Of a DNA stretch of 64,000 nucleotides, positions 6,661-15,560 are shown piece by piece. Origin of the DNA: an uncultured Phocaeicola sp. Its GTDB lineage: Bacteria > Bacteroidota > Bacteroidia > Bacteroidales > Bacteroidaceae. The notes beneath the pieces were generated by a model. That model saw only the letters and a program-made list of their open reading frames with translations. It had not been told where the DNA came from and ran no database searches. The position numbers and the translations under genes are program-made. The stretch lies in the NCBI GenBank assembly GCA_944321335.1, contig CALUKX010000004.1, positions 1 through 64,000 on the forward strand, read 5' to 3'. Within the stretch, counting starts at the first letter, position 1; each line of letters starts with the position of its first letter.

Positions 6661-8892
6661 TTATTTATCAAATACCAATAAAATATCATCCAACGTCAAT
6701 GTACTGCCATGGAAAATATTACCAAAAGAACTTTCTCCGTCAAACCAAACTGTATAATCACTCTTTTTGTACTGCATGCCATCTCCTGGAGTAATTGTTG
6801 ATGCAAAATAAATATAAATTTTGGCACACTTCGCATAATGCTTCTCATCCAAATAATCCAGTGTAATCGTTTCTTCAGTCCAATCCGACACTGAAGCACT
6901 GGCCTCATGCGTTTTTTCTATAATAGTATTTCCATCCTGATCTAAAAGTTTTATAATTACCCTCCAAGTATCAGCGTTCAACGGACTATATTTATACCAG
7001 AATTTCAAAGCACTAGGACGAACATTAAAAGTACGTCCCTCAGTTATTGTATAATGGTCTCCACTTGGTACAGCATCAGAGCCTCCTGTTTCAACTGTAA
7101 TATCACCTGTAAACAATTCACCGGCTACTTTATTCATGGGAAGAACATTACTTGGCAGTGTATTACCTCTACCATTACCCGTGTTTCGCAATTCCACAGC
7201 CCAATTTCCACCATGAGCACTAGGAACAAAAGAGACAGCGGGGAAACAATTGTAAATATTAGAGGTGCTTCCCCTATGCCGTGTCGTAAAGTCATTATTT
7301 GTGTTCCAAAAAGAAGCAGTTCCATTTGCCCAAGAATAAACTGTATAAGTATTACTATCAAATGGATTCCACCTACCATCTTCATGTATCCGTTCATAAT
7401 ACCACTCTTCCATATTAGAATTAGGCATCTGAGCAGGAGTTTCCATTGTCACATTATAAGACTTGGTAGCCATCTTGCCACGATAAACAGCACGAACCTT
7501 ATAATTCTTCTGTTCAGGCACTTCAGCAAACTTCTGAGTCATACCATTATTCATGTCAACCCACGATGCGCCATCGGTAGCCGAATATTGGTATTTCAAG
7601 TTATTGGCTATCTTAGTAGAGTCCCCTCCTGTTACATTGAGCCCACGGATTGAGAACTCTTTCGACCATGCATCATCATCCGTATACACAATATCAAATG
7701 CCGGTTTATTCGCAACGACAGTATAAGTCTGTTCATCACTCCAACGTCCGTTGGCCAGAACCTGTACCTTGATTGTATTCAACAATGACGTACCATCATC
7801 CGCACATACCATGGAACTGATAAGCTGGGATAAGTCAAAACTACCAGACGTAGTATTCAATTCCGGCAAATCAATCTTGGCATTAACCAGGTTAGTCTTA
7901 TCTTCGGATGTCAAAGAAGACACCTGATAAGTCTTATTCAAGTATTTCCAATTCGGATCCTGAAAATCGAATGTCACCTTGAAATCGGTAATGGCACGAC
8001 TGGCAGTATAATTTACCACAACAGCTGTATCAACCGTTTCATAGTAATTCAACTTATTAGTCGCATCAAAACCGGAAGCAGTCAACTTCGGTTTCGGCAA
8101 CCATGTTTCAGGGATTGTACCATGAAGAGTAGCAGTTTCTACTTCTGCATCCACCGAAATGTCGAACAACGCATTACCGGTAGTACTTTCACCCAAATGG
8201 ATGGTATATTTATAGTTCTTCTGTTTGACAGCTTTATCAATACCGGCAAACTTATATTCCACCTCCTTACTACCATAATCGGCAGTAGTAGTACCAATCA
8301 AATAAAACTCAACAGCTGAGCCTTCCTTAAAATACGGATTCTGTGAATTATCTCCTGAAAGATTAAAGCTCAAAGTATTACCTCCGACTTTCGTCATAAT
8401 GCTGCAATCAGAAAAGAACTCTGCCACCGGAGTTTTTTCATCAAAAGCAAAAGAAGCCAACGCATTTCCCACACCACAAGGGATAGTTACATCGGTTACT
8501 TTATTTGATTCTATCTCAGTACTTACAGGCTCTGATACATAATAAGGAGAATCAAACGCCAACACCGGATTTTCACCATATGCCGCCGTCAGTTTATAAG
8601 TTCCCGGTTTCAAGATAAGCGAACTTTGATTATAATCGGCCAAAGTTTGCCCGTCAACCACCTTTGTCCCTGTATTATCCGTGATACTGATTACAAACTT
8701 CTGTTTCAGTTCATCGGAAAATTCCGGATTGATTTCAGATGGTAAAGCTCTAGATGCATGATTGTCCAGCCCATCCACCAAGGTGATATTGAAACGCCCG
8801 GTTCTACCTGCGTCCATATCATCTTGCTGACAAGCCGAAAGACATGTCATCAAGCATCCACAAACCAATATTATGTATCTTTTCATGTTCAT
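6661..8892 (-). CDS. Large surface lipoprotein with N-terminal DUF4493 and C-terminal PCMD-type domain
   Basis: 743 aa. The lipobox is LSAC21, followed by GRFNITLVD, Ser-Arg48-Ala, and a DUF4493 module (KPGTYKLTAAYG, FDSPYYVSEP) up to about 240. Several beta-sandwich segments fill 260-490. The C-terminal ~240 residues match the putative carbohydrate-metabolism domain (PCMD): NMEEWYYER, a GGNWAVELRN segment, AGELFTGDI, RPSALKFWYKYSP, then WFDGESSFGN and the terminal TLDDILLVFD. PCMD is predicted to be a jelly-roll carbohydrate-binding fold; no hydrolase residues are evident. It lies 11 bp behind the previous gene of the operon. If the operon makes a fibre, this large two-part protein could be a tip or adhesin. 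Confidence 0.75.
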   Translation of the reverse strand: MNMKRYIILVCGCLMTCLSACQQDDMDAGRTGRFNITLVDGLDNHASRALPSEINPEFSDELKQKFVISITDNTGTKVVDGQTLADYNQSSLILKPGTYKLTAAYGENPVLAFDSPYYVSEPVSTEIESNKVTDVTIPCGVGNALASFAFDEKTPVAEFFSDCSIMTKVGGNTLSFNLSGDNSQNPYFKEGSAVEFYLIGTTTADYGSKEVEYKFAGIDKAVKQKNYKYTIHLGESTTGNALFDISVDAEVETATLHGTIPETWLPKPKLTASGFDATNKLNYYETVDTAVVVNYTASRAITDFKVTFDFQDPNWKYLNKTYQVSSLTSEDKTNLVNAKIDLPELNTTSGSFDLSQLISSMVCADDGTSLLNTIKVQVLANGRWSDEQTYTVVANKPAFDIVYTDDDAWSKEFSIRGLNVTGGDSTKIANNLKYQYSATDGASWVDMNNGMTQKFAEVPEQKNYKVRAVYRGKMATKSYNVTMETPAQMPNSNMEEWYYERIHEDGRWNPFDSNTYTVYSWANGTASFWNTNNDFTTRHRGSTSNIYNCFPAVSFVPSAHGGNWAVELRNTGNGRGNTLPSNVLPMNKVAGELFTGDITVETGGSDAVPSGDHYTITEGRTFNVRPSALKFWYKYSPLNADTWRVIIKLLDQDGNTIIEKTHEASASVSDWTEETITLDYLDEKHYAKCAKIYIYFASTITPGDGMQYKKSDYTVWFDGESSFGNIFHGSTLTLDDILLVFDK

Positions 8893-8903
8893 TTAATTAC
8901 AAA

Positions 8904-10526
8904 TTAATCATACAACAACTCAAACTCATCAATCCACAAGGTACTGCCTTGACCTACCTGTCCTATTACCTTTGATCCCTGGAATTCACCACCGTACCGA
9001 CTGGAAGTAGCGACAATAGTAATCATAGCAGGTTTCGCCTTTTTATCAGTATAATTAATATCAAATTCAAATTCCGTGTAACTGGACACTTCATTCGCAC
9101 CAACAAACTCACCATACCCAAACATATTTCCTTTAGCATCCCATAACTTGATATAAATGTGGCACTGGTCCATTTTCAAATTCCCGGGAAGCGTACCATC
9201 ATTCGTTATTGGCTTTGGGGTATATTTATAATAACCTCTCAACTTAGTGGGACGTGCTCCAGTAAAAGGCCGACCAAACTCAACGCTAGAAGAAGGTTTA
9301 GTCATATTAGTTTTATATTTACCGATGAATAGGTTACCTGCAGCTGCGCCAACTAACGTTACCCCTGTAAGGCTATGCATTTTAGCAGCTTGACCTTTAT
9401 AAGCCTCGCTACCGGATACCGGTTCTGTGATAGCTTCGTGCGAACCAGCCAAAGTTGAGGTTACACCTTCATTTCCAGTGGCCCAATATGCATTAGGATC
9501 ATCGTAATTATTGGGGACAGAACCTAAATACCAATTTTTTTTCTTTTCGTCCTGAGTCCATGTATCAAAATTAAGATAAGGGACTTCTACAATTTTTTCA
9601 GTTTGGAATGTAGCACTTGCTGTCGGTGTACCATTAACAACAACCCGCCACTCATAATCAGTGCCATCTGTCAGCCCTGAAAGCTGCACAGTAAATGATG
9701 TAGAAGAATTCATGGTTATGTCTGAAGCCTCCATCCAATCACTATCAGCAACTTTTTTGTACTGCACAACAGGAGTTTCACCACTCTTAACGCCACCCGT
9801 CAAGGTAGCTTTGGTAGCCCACACGTCGGCATCACCGGTTGCAGCCAAGGTTTCTGTCGGTTGGACATCTACAATCCAATCACCGATGTATGTATCATGC
9901 TTGAATATTCTGAACTTTTGCGGACGGGTGAAATCATGGATAGTAGTAGGATCCGGCACAATCTCAGCAGACTTTCCTTCAAGATTCATTCCTAAAATCT
10001 GAACATCCTTCAATGATTGTCCACTTTCAATATAGACTATCGCATTACGAGTTTGAGGATCAAATTCCGCTTCACCAACCTGATGCTCAATCTCGATATA
10101 GCGGTCTATCTCCTGAGTTACAGAAACCGTCCAATAATAATCCTGATAAGTCTTTAAAAGAAACGTAACAGGTTTTGTAAAATTCATTGCTGTATTGGCA
10201 TTTCCCGGCAAATCATTCAATGAGGTAAAACTGAAATGAGGGAACTGCTTATAATTGATACAGGCAGAAGTATCCGGTATAATCTCAGCCTCTGAATTTG
10301 CTATGAGCTTAGTAATTTTTAAATCATTGAGCATAGCATCTTCTCCCACGGTCAGCTCTACTTCACGAGTCTGAGTATTAATTTTAGCTTCTCCTATCAT
10401 ATCATACACTTCAATACTCTGAATGACTCCTTCAATGTAAGGATAGGGTATATCATTCTTGATACAAGAACTCAATGCCACAGAAGCTAATACAGCAATA
10501 TATTTATTGATAGTTTTTACACTCAT
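8904..10526 (-). CDS. PCMD-domain surface lipoprotein with two N-terminal repeat domains
   Basis: 540 aa from ATG 10526; an upstream Met would add nine non-signal residues. The signal ends at LSSC21. Two repeated ~90-residue modules follow (about 30-115 and 120-205), each with a GEA-(K/E)-x-(N/D)-x-QTR segment and ending in AEI(I/V)PD. A fibronectin-III-like segment lies at about 215-305 (WATKATLTGGV, DYEWRVVVNG). The PCMD domain covers the last ~230 residues (LNFDTWTQ, YWATGNEGVTS, AAGNLFIGKYKT, LWIDEFELLYD). It lacks the N-terminal DUF4493/SRA element of its operon partners, so it may be anchored or exported differently. The C-terminal domain is a close paralogue of that in the gene at 11278-13011. 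Confidence 0.75.
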   Translation of the reverse strand: MSVKTINKYIAVLASVALSSCIKNDIPYPYIEGVIQSIEVYDMIGEAKINTQTREVELTVGEDAMLNDLKITKLIANSEAEIIPDTSACINYKQFPHFSFTSLNDLPGNANTAMNFTKPVTFLLKTYQDYYWTVSVTQEIDRYIEIEHQVGEAEFDPQTRNAIVYIESGQSLKDVQILGMNLEGKSAEIVPDPTTIHDFTRPQKFRIFKHDTYIGDWIVDVQPTETLAATGDADVWATKATLTGGVKSGETPVVQYKKVADSDWMEASDITMNSSTSFTVQLSGLTDGTDYEWRVVVNGTPTASATFQTEKIVEVPYLNFDTWTQDEKKKNWYLGSVPNNYDDPNAYWATGNEGVTSTLAGSHEAITEPVSGSEAYKGQAAKMHSLTGVTLVGAAAGNLFIGKYKTNMTKPSSSVEFGRPFTGARPTKLRGYYKYTPKPITNDGTLPGNLKMDQCHIYIKLWDAKGNMFGYGEFVGANEVSSYTEFEFDINYTDKKAKPAMITIVATSSRYGGEFQGSKVIGQVGQGSTLWIDEFELLYD

Positions 10527-10537
10527 ACCTCTTATAA

Positions 10538-11269
10538 TTAGAAATAAGTACACAATCCGATATTAACGGAAAAGATGTTGATTTTAAAATTAGCTGAACT
10601 CCGACGGAAAGAGCCTTTTTCAACCTGATTGGTAGTCTGATTGATCCATTGGAAATCCAATCCCAAGAGGTTAATCGAAACTTCTACAGCCAAATTATTC
10701 GTAACAAAAGCTGTAAGGCCCGGTGTCGCACCGATTTTCAACTTATTAACCTTCTGGTATGTTCCGGTTAAGTCTTTACCTGTTCCGGAAATAGTTTTTC
10801 CCTGACTATATCCATAAGTAATACTAAGTTCATTGAAAAAGCCGAATACCTTACTATTACCTAAACCCATATAAGTACGCAGAAAACCAGATGTTGAAAT
10901 TCCGTGTGACAGATATGAATAGTCGCTAACATCAAAATTCAAATCATCTCCTAAATCAATATCAAGTTGACCTAAATCCACATATCCACGGGTATAACTC
11001 ACTCTACCCCCGACAGAAATATTGTCTTTAATGAAATACGAGAAATGCGGACTGATCTTAAATGTATAGCCATCGCCTTGAGCATCATCCAAAATCAATA
11101 ACTTGTAATTATTGGCCTCCATCTCCATATATGAAAAAGACACACCTCCACACATGGTTCCTTTCGGCACAAAAAGAGAACTTTGTATTTCACGATCAAA
11201 ACCTTTTTGTGCATAGCACGAAGCTACGCACAAAAAGGTTGATATAAATAGTAATGCTATTTTTCTCAT
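10538..11269 (-). CDS. Outer-membrane beta-barrel protein of the lipoprotein operon
   Basis: 243 aa with a Sec signal (LLFISTFLCVASCYA, cleaved before QKG). The rest is alternating amphipathic strands (FSYFIKDNISVGGRVSYTRG, SFRRSSANFKINIFSVNIG) and ends in an aromatic residue (CTYF), as OMP barrels do. The size fits an 8-10 strand barrel. It is the only predicted barrel among six lipoproteins, with 8-11 bp gaps on both sides, so it may be the outer-membrane partner of the system (export, anchoring or usher-like), though it is far too small for a classical usher. Confidence 0.7.
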   Translation of the reverse strand: MRKIALLFISTFLCVASCYAQKGFDREIQSSLFVPKGTMCGGVSFSYMEMEANNYKLLILDDAQGDGYTFKISPHFSYFIKDNISVGGRVSYTRGYVDLGQLDIDLGDDLNFDVSDYSYLSHGISTSGFLRTYMGLGNSKVFGFFNELSITYGYSQGKTISGTGKDLTGTYQKVNKLKIGATPGLTAFVTNNLAVEVSINLLGLDFQWINQTTNQVEKGSFRRSSANFKINIFSVNIGLCTYF

Positions 11270-11277
11270 GCAATTAA

Positions 11278-13011
11278 TTAATCGTATGATAATTCAAATT
11301 CATCTACCCACAAGGTACTTCCGGCTCCCACTTGACCCACAACTTTTGCACCTTCAAACTCACCACCGTAATGGCTAGAAGTAGCAACAATAGTCATTGT
11401 AGCAGGTTTAGCTGAAGGGTTAGAGTATGTAATATTAAATTCAAATTTAGTATAAGTAGACACACTTTCCTTTCCTACAAATTCACCGAAACCAATCTCA
11501 TTACCAGCTTCATCCCAAATTTTCAGATAGATATTACATTCATCATTTACTAAAGTACCAGGAATACCTGTACCGGCATTATGATCAATTGCGCATGATG
11601 TGTACTTATAATATCCACTCAATTTAGTAGGACGTGCACCAGTATATGGACGACCGAAAGTTACACTGGCTGACGGTTTACTCATATTGGTCTTATACTT
11701 ACCGATAAACAAGTTACCTGCAGCAGCACCAACCAATGTTACACCTGTAATGGATGTCATCTTGGCAGCCTTTCCACTATACGCATCTTCACCTTCAACA
11801 GGGATGGTAATTGGATCTTTATTACCAGCAAGGAAAGAGGTTACACCCTCGTTACCAGTAGCCCAATATGCACCTTCACCATCATAATCATTAGCTACGG
11901 CATTTGCAAACCAGTTCTTTCCACTCTGAGTCCAAGTATCAAAGTTCAAGTTCGGAACTTCCTGATAAGCTTCAGTGGTAAAGGTCACCTCATTACCTTG
12001 TTCCTCACCACAAATAATCTTATAAACATAGTCGGTACCAAACTCCAGACCGGTTATCTTATTTTCGTAAGTCTTGGTTCCGTCTACTTCAGCTTCGCCT
12101 ACTTGAGTAGCATCGATTGTAGTCCAAGTTTCGTCTGTAGACTTCTTATACATGAACTGAACCTTATTAGCACCTACTTCTTTCTTGTAAGTACCATTCA
12201 GGTATGCAAATTTACCCCATACTTTATCATATTCACCATTGATATCCGTAGTGACAATATCCTGTGGAGTCATCGGTACACCCAATGTAATTTCATATTC
12301 ATGACGGTTCTGGTCTACCGTAACATCAATACTACCAGTACCTTTCACATCTACGTCATATTTTACATTGTAACGATATGCAGGAGCTGCCAAAGCCACA
12401 ATCTGTTGAGTCAAGGTTGTTTCGGTCTTACCCTTCGGAGTCAGTGTAACAGCAATATTCAGGGGTTGATTTGCCTTTACATAGGCTGCACGGGTTTCAG
12501 TTCCTGCAAATGTAATATTAGTAGTACCACCTTCTTCACCAGTTACAACACTTGAGTAATTTGTGAAATATTTCTTGAAAGTATCCGAATAACTTACAGT
12601 TACCATACTCTGGGCCAAGCCACAAGTAACCTCAACCACCTGTGCTTGATTAGCTTTTACCGTAACATCGGTCGCTCCTTCATAATAAGGACTGGCTTCA
12701 AATCCTTCGGCCAAAGTAGAATTAGCCGAATAAGCCTTAACCGTATAAGTAGTACCGGCATTCACCAGGAAACTTTCACCTTGCAAGGTAGTCCAGTCTT
12801 CAGCATGTTTGAATGTTGTACCATCAGCATTATTGATATCTACAGACATTACAGGTGTTTCACCGGCACGGCTCTGCACGGACTTATCAATGCTGACTGA
12901 AGACAACTGGATATATCCTTCGCCTTGTTCACCAGCCAAGTTATCCGACTGGCAAGATGCCATCATTCCTGCAAACAAGCAGGAGCTTATGATATATATA
13001 TAGTTTTTCAT
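11278..13011 (-). CDS. Surface lipoprotein: DUF4493, fibronectin-III-like segment and PCMD domain
   Basis: 577 aa. Lipobox MASC20, then GYIQLSSVSI, Ser-Arg48-Ala, a DUF4493 module (NAGTTYTVKAYSA, ASPYYEGATDV) to about 230, an Fn3-like segment at about 235-345 (TYENKITGLEFGTDYVYKI), and a C-terminal PCMD domain (LNFDTWTQ through LWVDEFELSYD). The last ~240 residues are nearly the same as those of the gene at 8904-10526, with long shared blocks, while the N-termini differ. The two are therefore products of duplication plus N-terminal exchange. It sits 8 bp behind the OMP gene. No enzyme motif is seen. Confidence 0.75.
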   Translation of the reverse strand: MKNYIYIISSCLFAGMMASCQSDNLAGEQGEGYIQLSSVSIDKSVQSRAGETPVMSVDINNADGTTFKHAEDWTTLQGESFLVNAGTTYTVKAYSANSTLAEGFEASPYYEGATDVTVKANQAQVVEVTCGLAQSMVTVSYSDTFKKYFTNYSSVVTGEEGGTTNITFAGTETRAAYVKANQPLNIAVTLTPKGKTETTLTQQIVALAAPAYRYNVKYDVDVKGTGSIDVTVDQNRHEYEITLGVPMTPQDIVTTDINGEYDKVWGKFAYLNGTYKKEVGANKVQFMYKKSTDETWTTIDATQVGEAEVDGTKTYENKITGLEFGTDYVYKIICGEEQGNEVTFTTEAYQEVPNLNFDTWTQSGKNWFANAVANDYDGEGAYWATGNEGVTSFLAGNKDPITIPVEGEDAYSGKAAKMTSITGVTLVGAAAGNLFIGKYKTNMSKPSASVTFGRPYTGARPTKLSGYYKYTSCAIDHNAGTGIPGTLVNDECNIYLKIWDEAGNEIGFGEFVGKESVSTYTKFEFNITYSNPSAKPATMTIVATSSHYGGEFEGAKVVGQVGAGSTLWVDEFELSYD

Positions 13012-13030
13012 TTGTCTTTTTCTAAATTAA

Positions 13031-14470
13031 TTATTCAGCATATTTAGTTATATTCACAATTAAGTCTCCTGATTTTTTATTTCCTTGACTATCGACAACT
13101 TCAATAGAGAAGGTATTCTTGCTTGGTACAAAGTTACCTAATGGAGCCATAAAACTTGTGACATCAAACAAATAACTAGTTTGTCCCAATATCACCTCAC
13201 CTGGTTGGAGTAATCCAATACCTGCACCTTCATCTAATGACCCCGTTAATATGGTTTCCAATTCACCTGGATTTGCTATATCAAATTTAGATGCTAGACC
13301 AAATCCTGATAACATACCAACAAATCCTTCATTATCAGAATCAATTTTTACATAAAGATTTGCAATACCATTAGGTGCGTCTATCTTTACCTGAACTGGA
13401 GTTGAACTCACATGGGGATCTGTATATTCAGCTGGTAATCCCTCAAAAGTAATCGCATCTGTAGCTGGCGGATTAACTTCACCACCATTGCCATTACCGT
13501 CACCATCGCCGCCTTCGCCATTACCACCATCACCGCCATCAGTGAAAGTAATGTTCTCTGCAGGAACTTCAATGATTTCTTCCTGTTCAGCAAAACTGAA
13601 ATCAACCGTGATACCCAATTTAATCTGGGTAACCATAGAACTTTCTTCTTTAATATTAATAATGAAAGCATCACCGGCAGCCAATGTATTGTTTCCTTCA
13701 GCATCAGCCGGTTTAAGAATAGTGTAAGTTTTCTGAATATTCTGAGCTTTAGAACCTTCTTCAACAACTTTTGTAGTAGCCTTAACCGAAACAGTCAAGG
13801 AATTCTGATTAGCAGGTGTCTTGAAGAAATATTTTGTAAAATAATCAGTCTTGCCTTCAGCTGTAGTTACATTAGCAAAATCATCTTTAGTTATAGTCTG
13901 GATAGCACCTTCACCGTTATCAACAGTAATGGTATAGTCATCTTCAAATCTATCTCGGAAAGTTTGATCCAAACTGATACCTACTTCAATATTCTGCAAT
14001 TTACAAGTTACAGGAGCATTGGTAGTCTTTCCTGCAAGAATCTGAAAGTCAGCAGTACCCTGAAAGAAAGGTTTTTTAGAAACAGTAACTTCTGAACCAT
14101 CGTAATTATATGCTTTGGCAGTATAATTACCTTCATTCAAAGTCAATGCCAGCATACCTTTATCTGCCCCCAAGTCTGACATTACACCTGTTTTTACAAC
14201 AGTATTATTATTATCACGATCTGTAACTACCAACGTATATTTTGAGACATCCACATCGGCTGCATCAAAAACACCCGGCTTCATACCATTATCTGTTGCT
14301 ACGTCGGAACGAGAAACATCGTTTACCTTGGCGTTATTACTCAAATTCAATTGTAATTGTCCCTGTACTGAAGGATCTGATTTATCGCCCAACAATTCAT
14401 TCTTCATTTCACACGAAGAACAAACCGATAAAAGAGACAATGAAAATAAAACAGGAAATATTTTTTTCAT
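13031..14470 (-). CDS. DUF4493 surface lipoprotein with Gly/Asp-rich linker
   Basis: 479 aa from ATG 14470; the longer frame adds 23 residues that do not form a better signal. Lipobox CSSC20, strand GQLQLNLS, Ser-Arg54-Ser, then a DUF4493 module (NEGNYTAKAYNYDG, KPFFQGTADF) to about 310. A 25-residue linker of Gly, Asp and Asn (about 318-342) separates it from a C-terminal beta domain of ~130 residues (ITFEGLPAEY, PVQVKIDAPNG, SFMAPLGNFVP, ending in DLIVNITKYAE) that I do not recognise. The linker is typical of a flexible hinge between surface domains. Confidence 0.7.
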   Translation of the reverse strand: MKKIFPVLFSLSLLSVCSSCEMKNELLGDKSDPSVQGQLQLNLSNNAKVNDVSRSDVATDNGMKPGVFDAADVDVSKYTLVVTDRDNNNTVVKTGVMSDLGADKGMLALTLNEGNYTAKAYNYDGSEVTVSKKPFFQGTADFQILAGKTTNAPVTCKLQNIEVGISLDQTFRDRFEDDYTITVDNGEGAIQTITKDDFANVTTAEGKTDYFTKYFFKTPANQNSLTVSVKATTKVVEEGSKAQNIQKTYTILKPADAEGNNTLAAGDAFIINIKEESSMVTQIKLGITVDFSFAEQEEIIEVPAENITFTDGGDGGNGEGGDGDGNGNGGEVNPPATDAITFEGLPAEYTDPHVSSTPVQVKIDAPNGIANLYVKIDSDNEGFVGMLSGFGLASKFDIANPGELETILTGSLDEGAGIGLLQPGEVILGQTSYLFDVTSFMAPLGNFVPSKNTFSIEVVDSQGNKKSGDLIVNITKYAE

Positions 14471-14495
14471 AATAATGAATATATTTTTTAAGATA

Positions 14496-15320
14496 TTATT
14501 GGAACACTGTATTTGGAATGGTAATATTAACATCTTCATCAGTTACGTCTGTATTGACAGTAACATTAATGCCAAACTTACCTCCTTCTATTTCGGTTAC
14601 ATTCGGTTTAATAGTTATTTTCAACCATGTCTGAGGCTTAACGGTAACGACCTTGGTTGTTGTAAAACCTTCGGGAACTACAGAAACTCCATCTTTCTTC
14701 AAATCAAAATTCAATGTAACCTCTTCTCCCGTAGCATCAGCCTGAATATATAGATCCTTTGATGTATCTGCCTTAGCCATATCCCAAGCCGAACTCATGT
14801 GCTTAGTTTTAATACTAACTACACAATCAGAATAATAAGTAGAAAAATCATCGGAATAAAGCACATTTACCTTTGCAGCCACAGGTTTACACTGGATATC
14901 TACATTTCTTGTATCACCGATTTTATCAATAGAAAATGTCTGGCTACCAGTCACCAACAAATTATCATAACTGGCCGGCTCCAATGAGCCATAGGATGCA
15001 GTCAAGGTATATTCCGTATTAACATCAACCGGATAAATCAAATCCCAATCACTATAAAGTGCAGAATTTACCACAGAATTATCCGATGTTTTAGTCAGAG
15101 TAACTGTGTAATTGTTTACATCAGTAAATTTAGACTCATCAATTGCACGCGAAACTTCAGATTTGTTGGAGCCAGAACTTTTAAATGAAAAATCAGTCCC
15201 CAAATCAACCATCAAATTTGCATTGCCAGTAGATATTTTCTCTGCATCATCATTCGAACACGATGCCATACATGCCCCACCCAGCAATAAGATTGAATAC
15301 AAAAACACTTTCATGTTCAT
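14496..15320 (-). CDS. DUF4493 surface lipoprotein (first gene of the operon)
   Basis: 274 aa. Lipobox MASC21, strand ANLMVDLG, Ser-Arg58-Ala, then the DUF4493 pattern (NTEYTLTASYG, VTGSQTFSIDK, DIQCKPVAAKVNVLYSDDF). No further domain. There are two candidate starts (15320 and 15314). It is promoter-proximal and therefore probably the most abundant product, which would fit a major structural subunit if the operon builds a polymer. Function is unknown; no catalytic residues are evident. Confidence 0.72.
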   Translation of the reverse strand: MNMKVFLYSILLLGGACMASCSNDDAEKISTGNANLMVDLGTDFSFKSSGSNKSEVSRAIDESKFTDVNNYTVTLTKTSDNSVVNSALYSDWDLIYPVDVNTEYTLTASYGSLEPASYDNLLVTGSQTFSIDKIGDTRNVDIQCKPVAAKVNVLYSDDFSTYYSDCVVSIKTKHMSSAWDMAKADTSKDLYIQADATGEEVTLNFDLKKDGVSVVPEGFTTTKVVTVKPQTWLKITIKPNVTEIEGGKFGINVTVNTDVTDEDVNITIPNTVFQ

Positions 15321-15367
15321 TACATTATTTATTATTAAATTAATTGTTTTTATACTTTTTCACGTTG

Positions 15368-15399
15368 CAAAGTAACCACTTTCATCACAATAGGGCAAG
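15368..15399 (-). promoter_or_regulatory. Promoter of the seven-gene lipoprotein operon
   Basis: -7-like TTACTTTG at 15375-15368 (one mismatch to TAnnTTTG) and CTTG at 15399-15396, spacer 20 bp. The weak match fits a promoter needing an activator; the divergent AraC gene is the obvious candidate. Confidence 0.55.
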
Positions 15400-15524
15400 G
15401 TCTAATTCTTTTTTTTTTGTTCTTTTTTTTATATTCCATACAGAAAAGCACTTGAAACTGTCAAATTTATGGGCATTTATAAATAAAATAAGGTATAACA
15501 ATATAGTCTAAATTTCATTTTTTA

Positions 15525-15532
15525 TATTTTTG
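15525..15532 (+). promoter_or_regulatory. -7 element of the AraC-type regulator
   Basis: TATTTTTG, a full TAnnTTTG match 28 bp before the ATG at 15561. No clear -33 TTTG. It shares the 240-bp intergenic region with the divergent operon promoter. Confidence 0.5.
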
Positions 15533-15560
15533 CATATAGAAATAAACACCACTAGGCATT

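Noticed and set aside
5985..15320. A SusC/SusD polysaccharide utilization locus
   Set aside because: No TonB-dependent receptor or SusD-like protein among the seven genes, and the PCMD proteins show no hydrolase motif.
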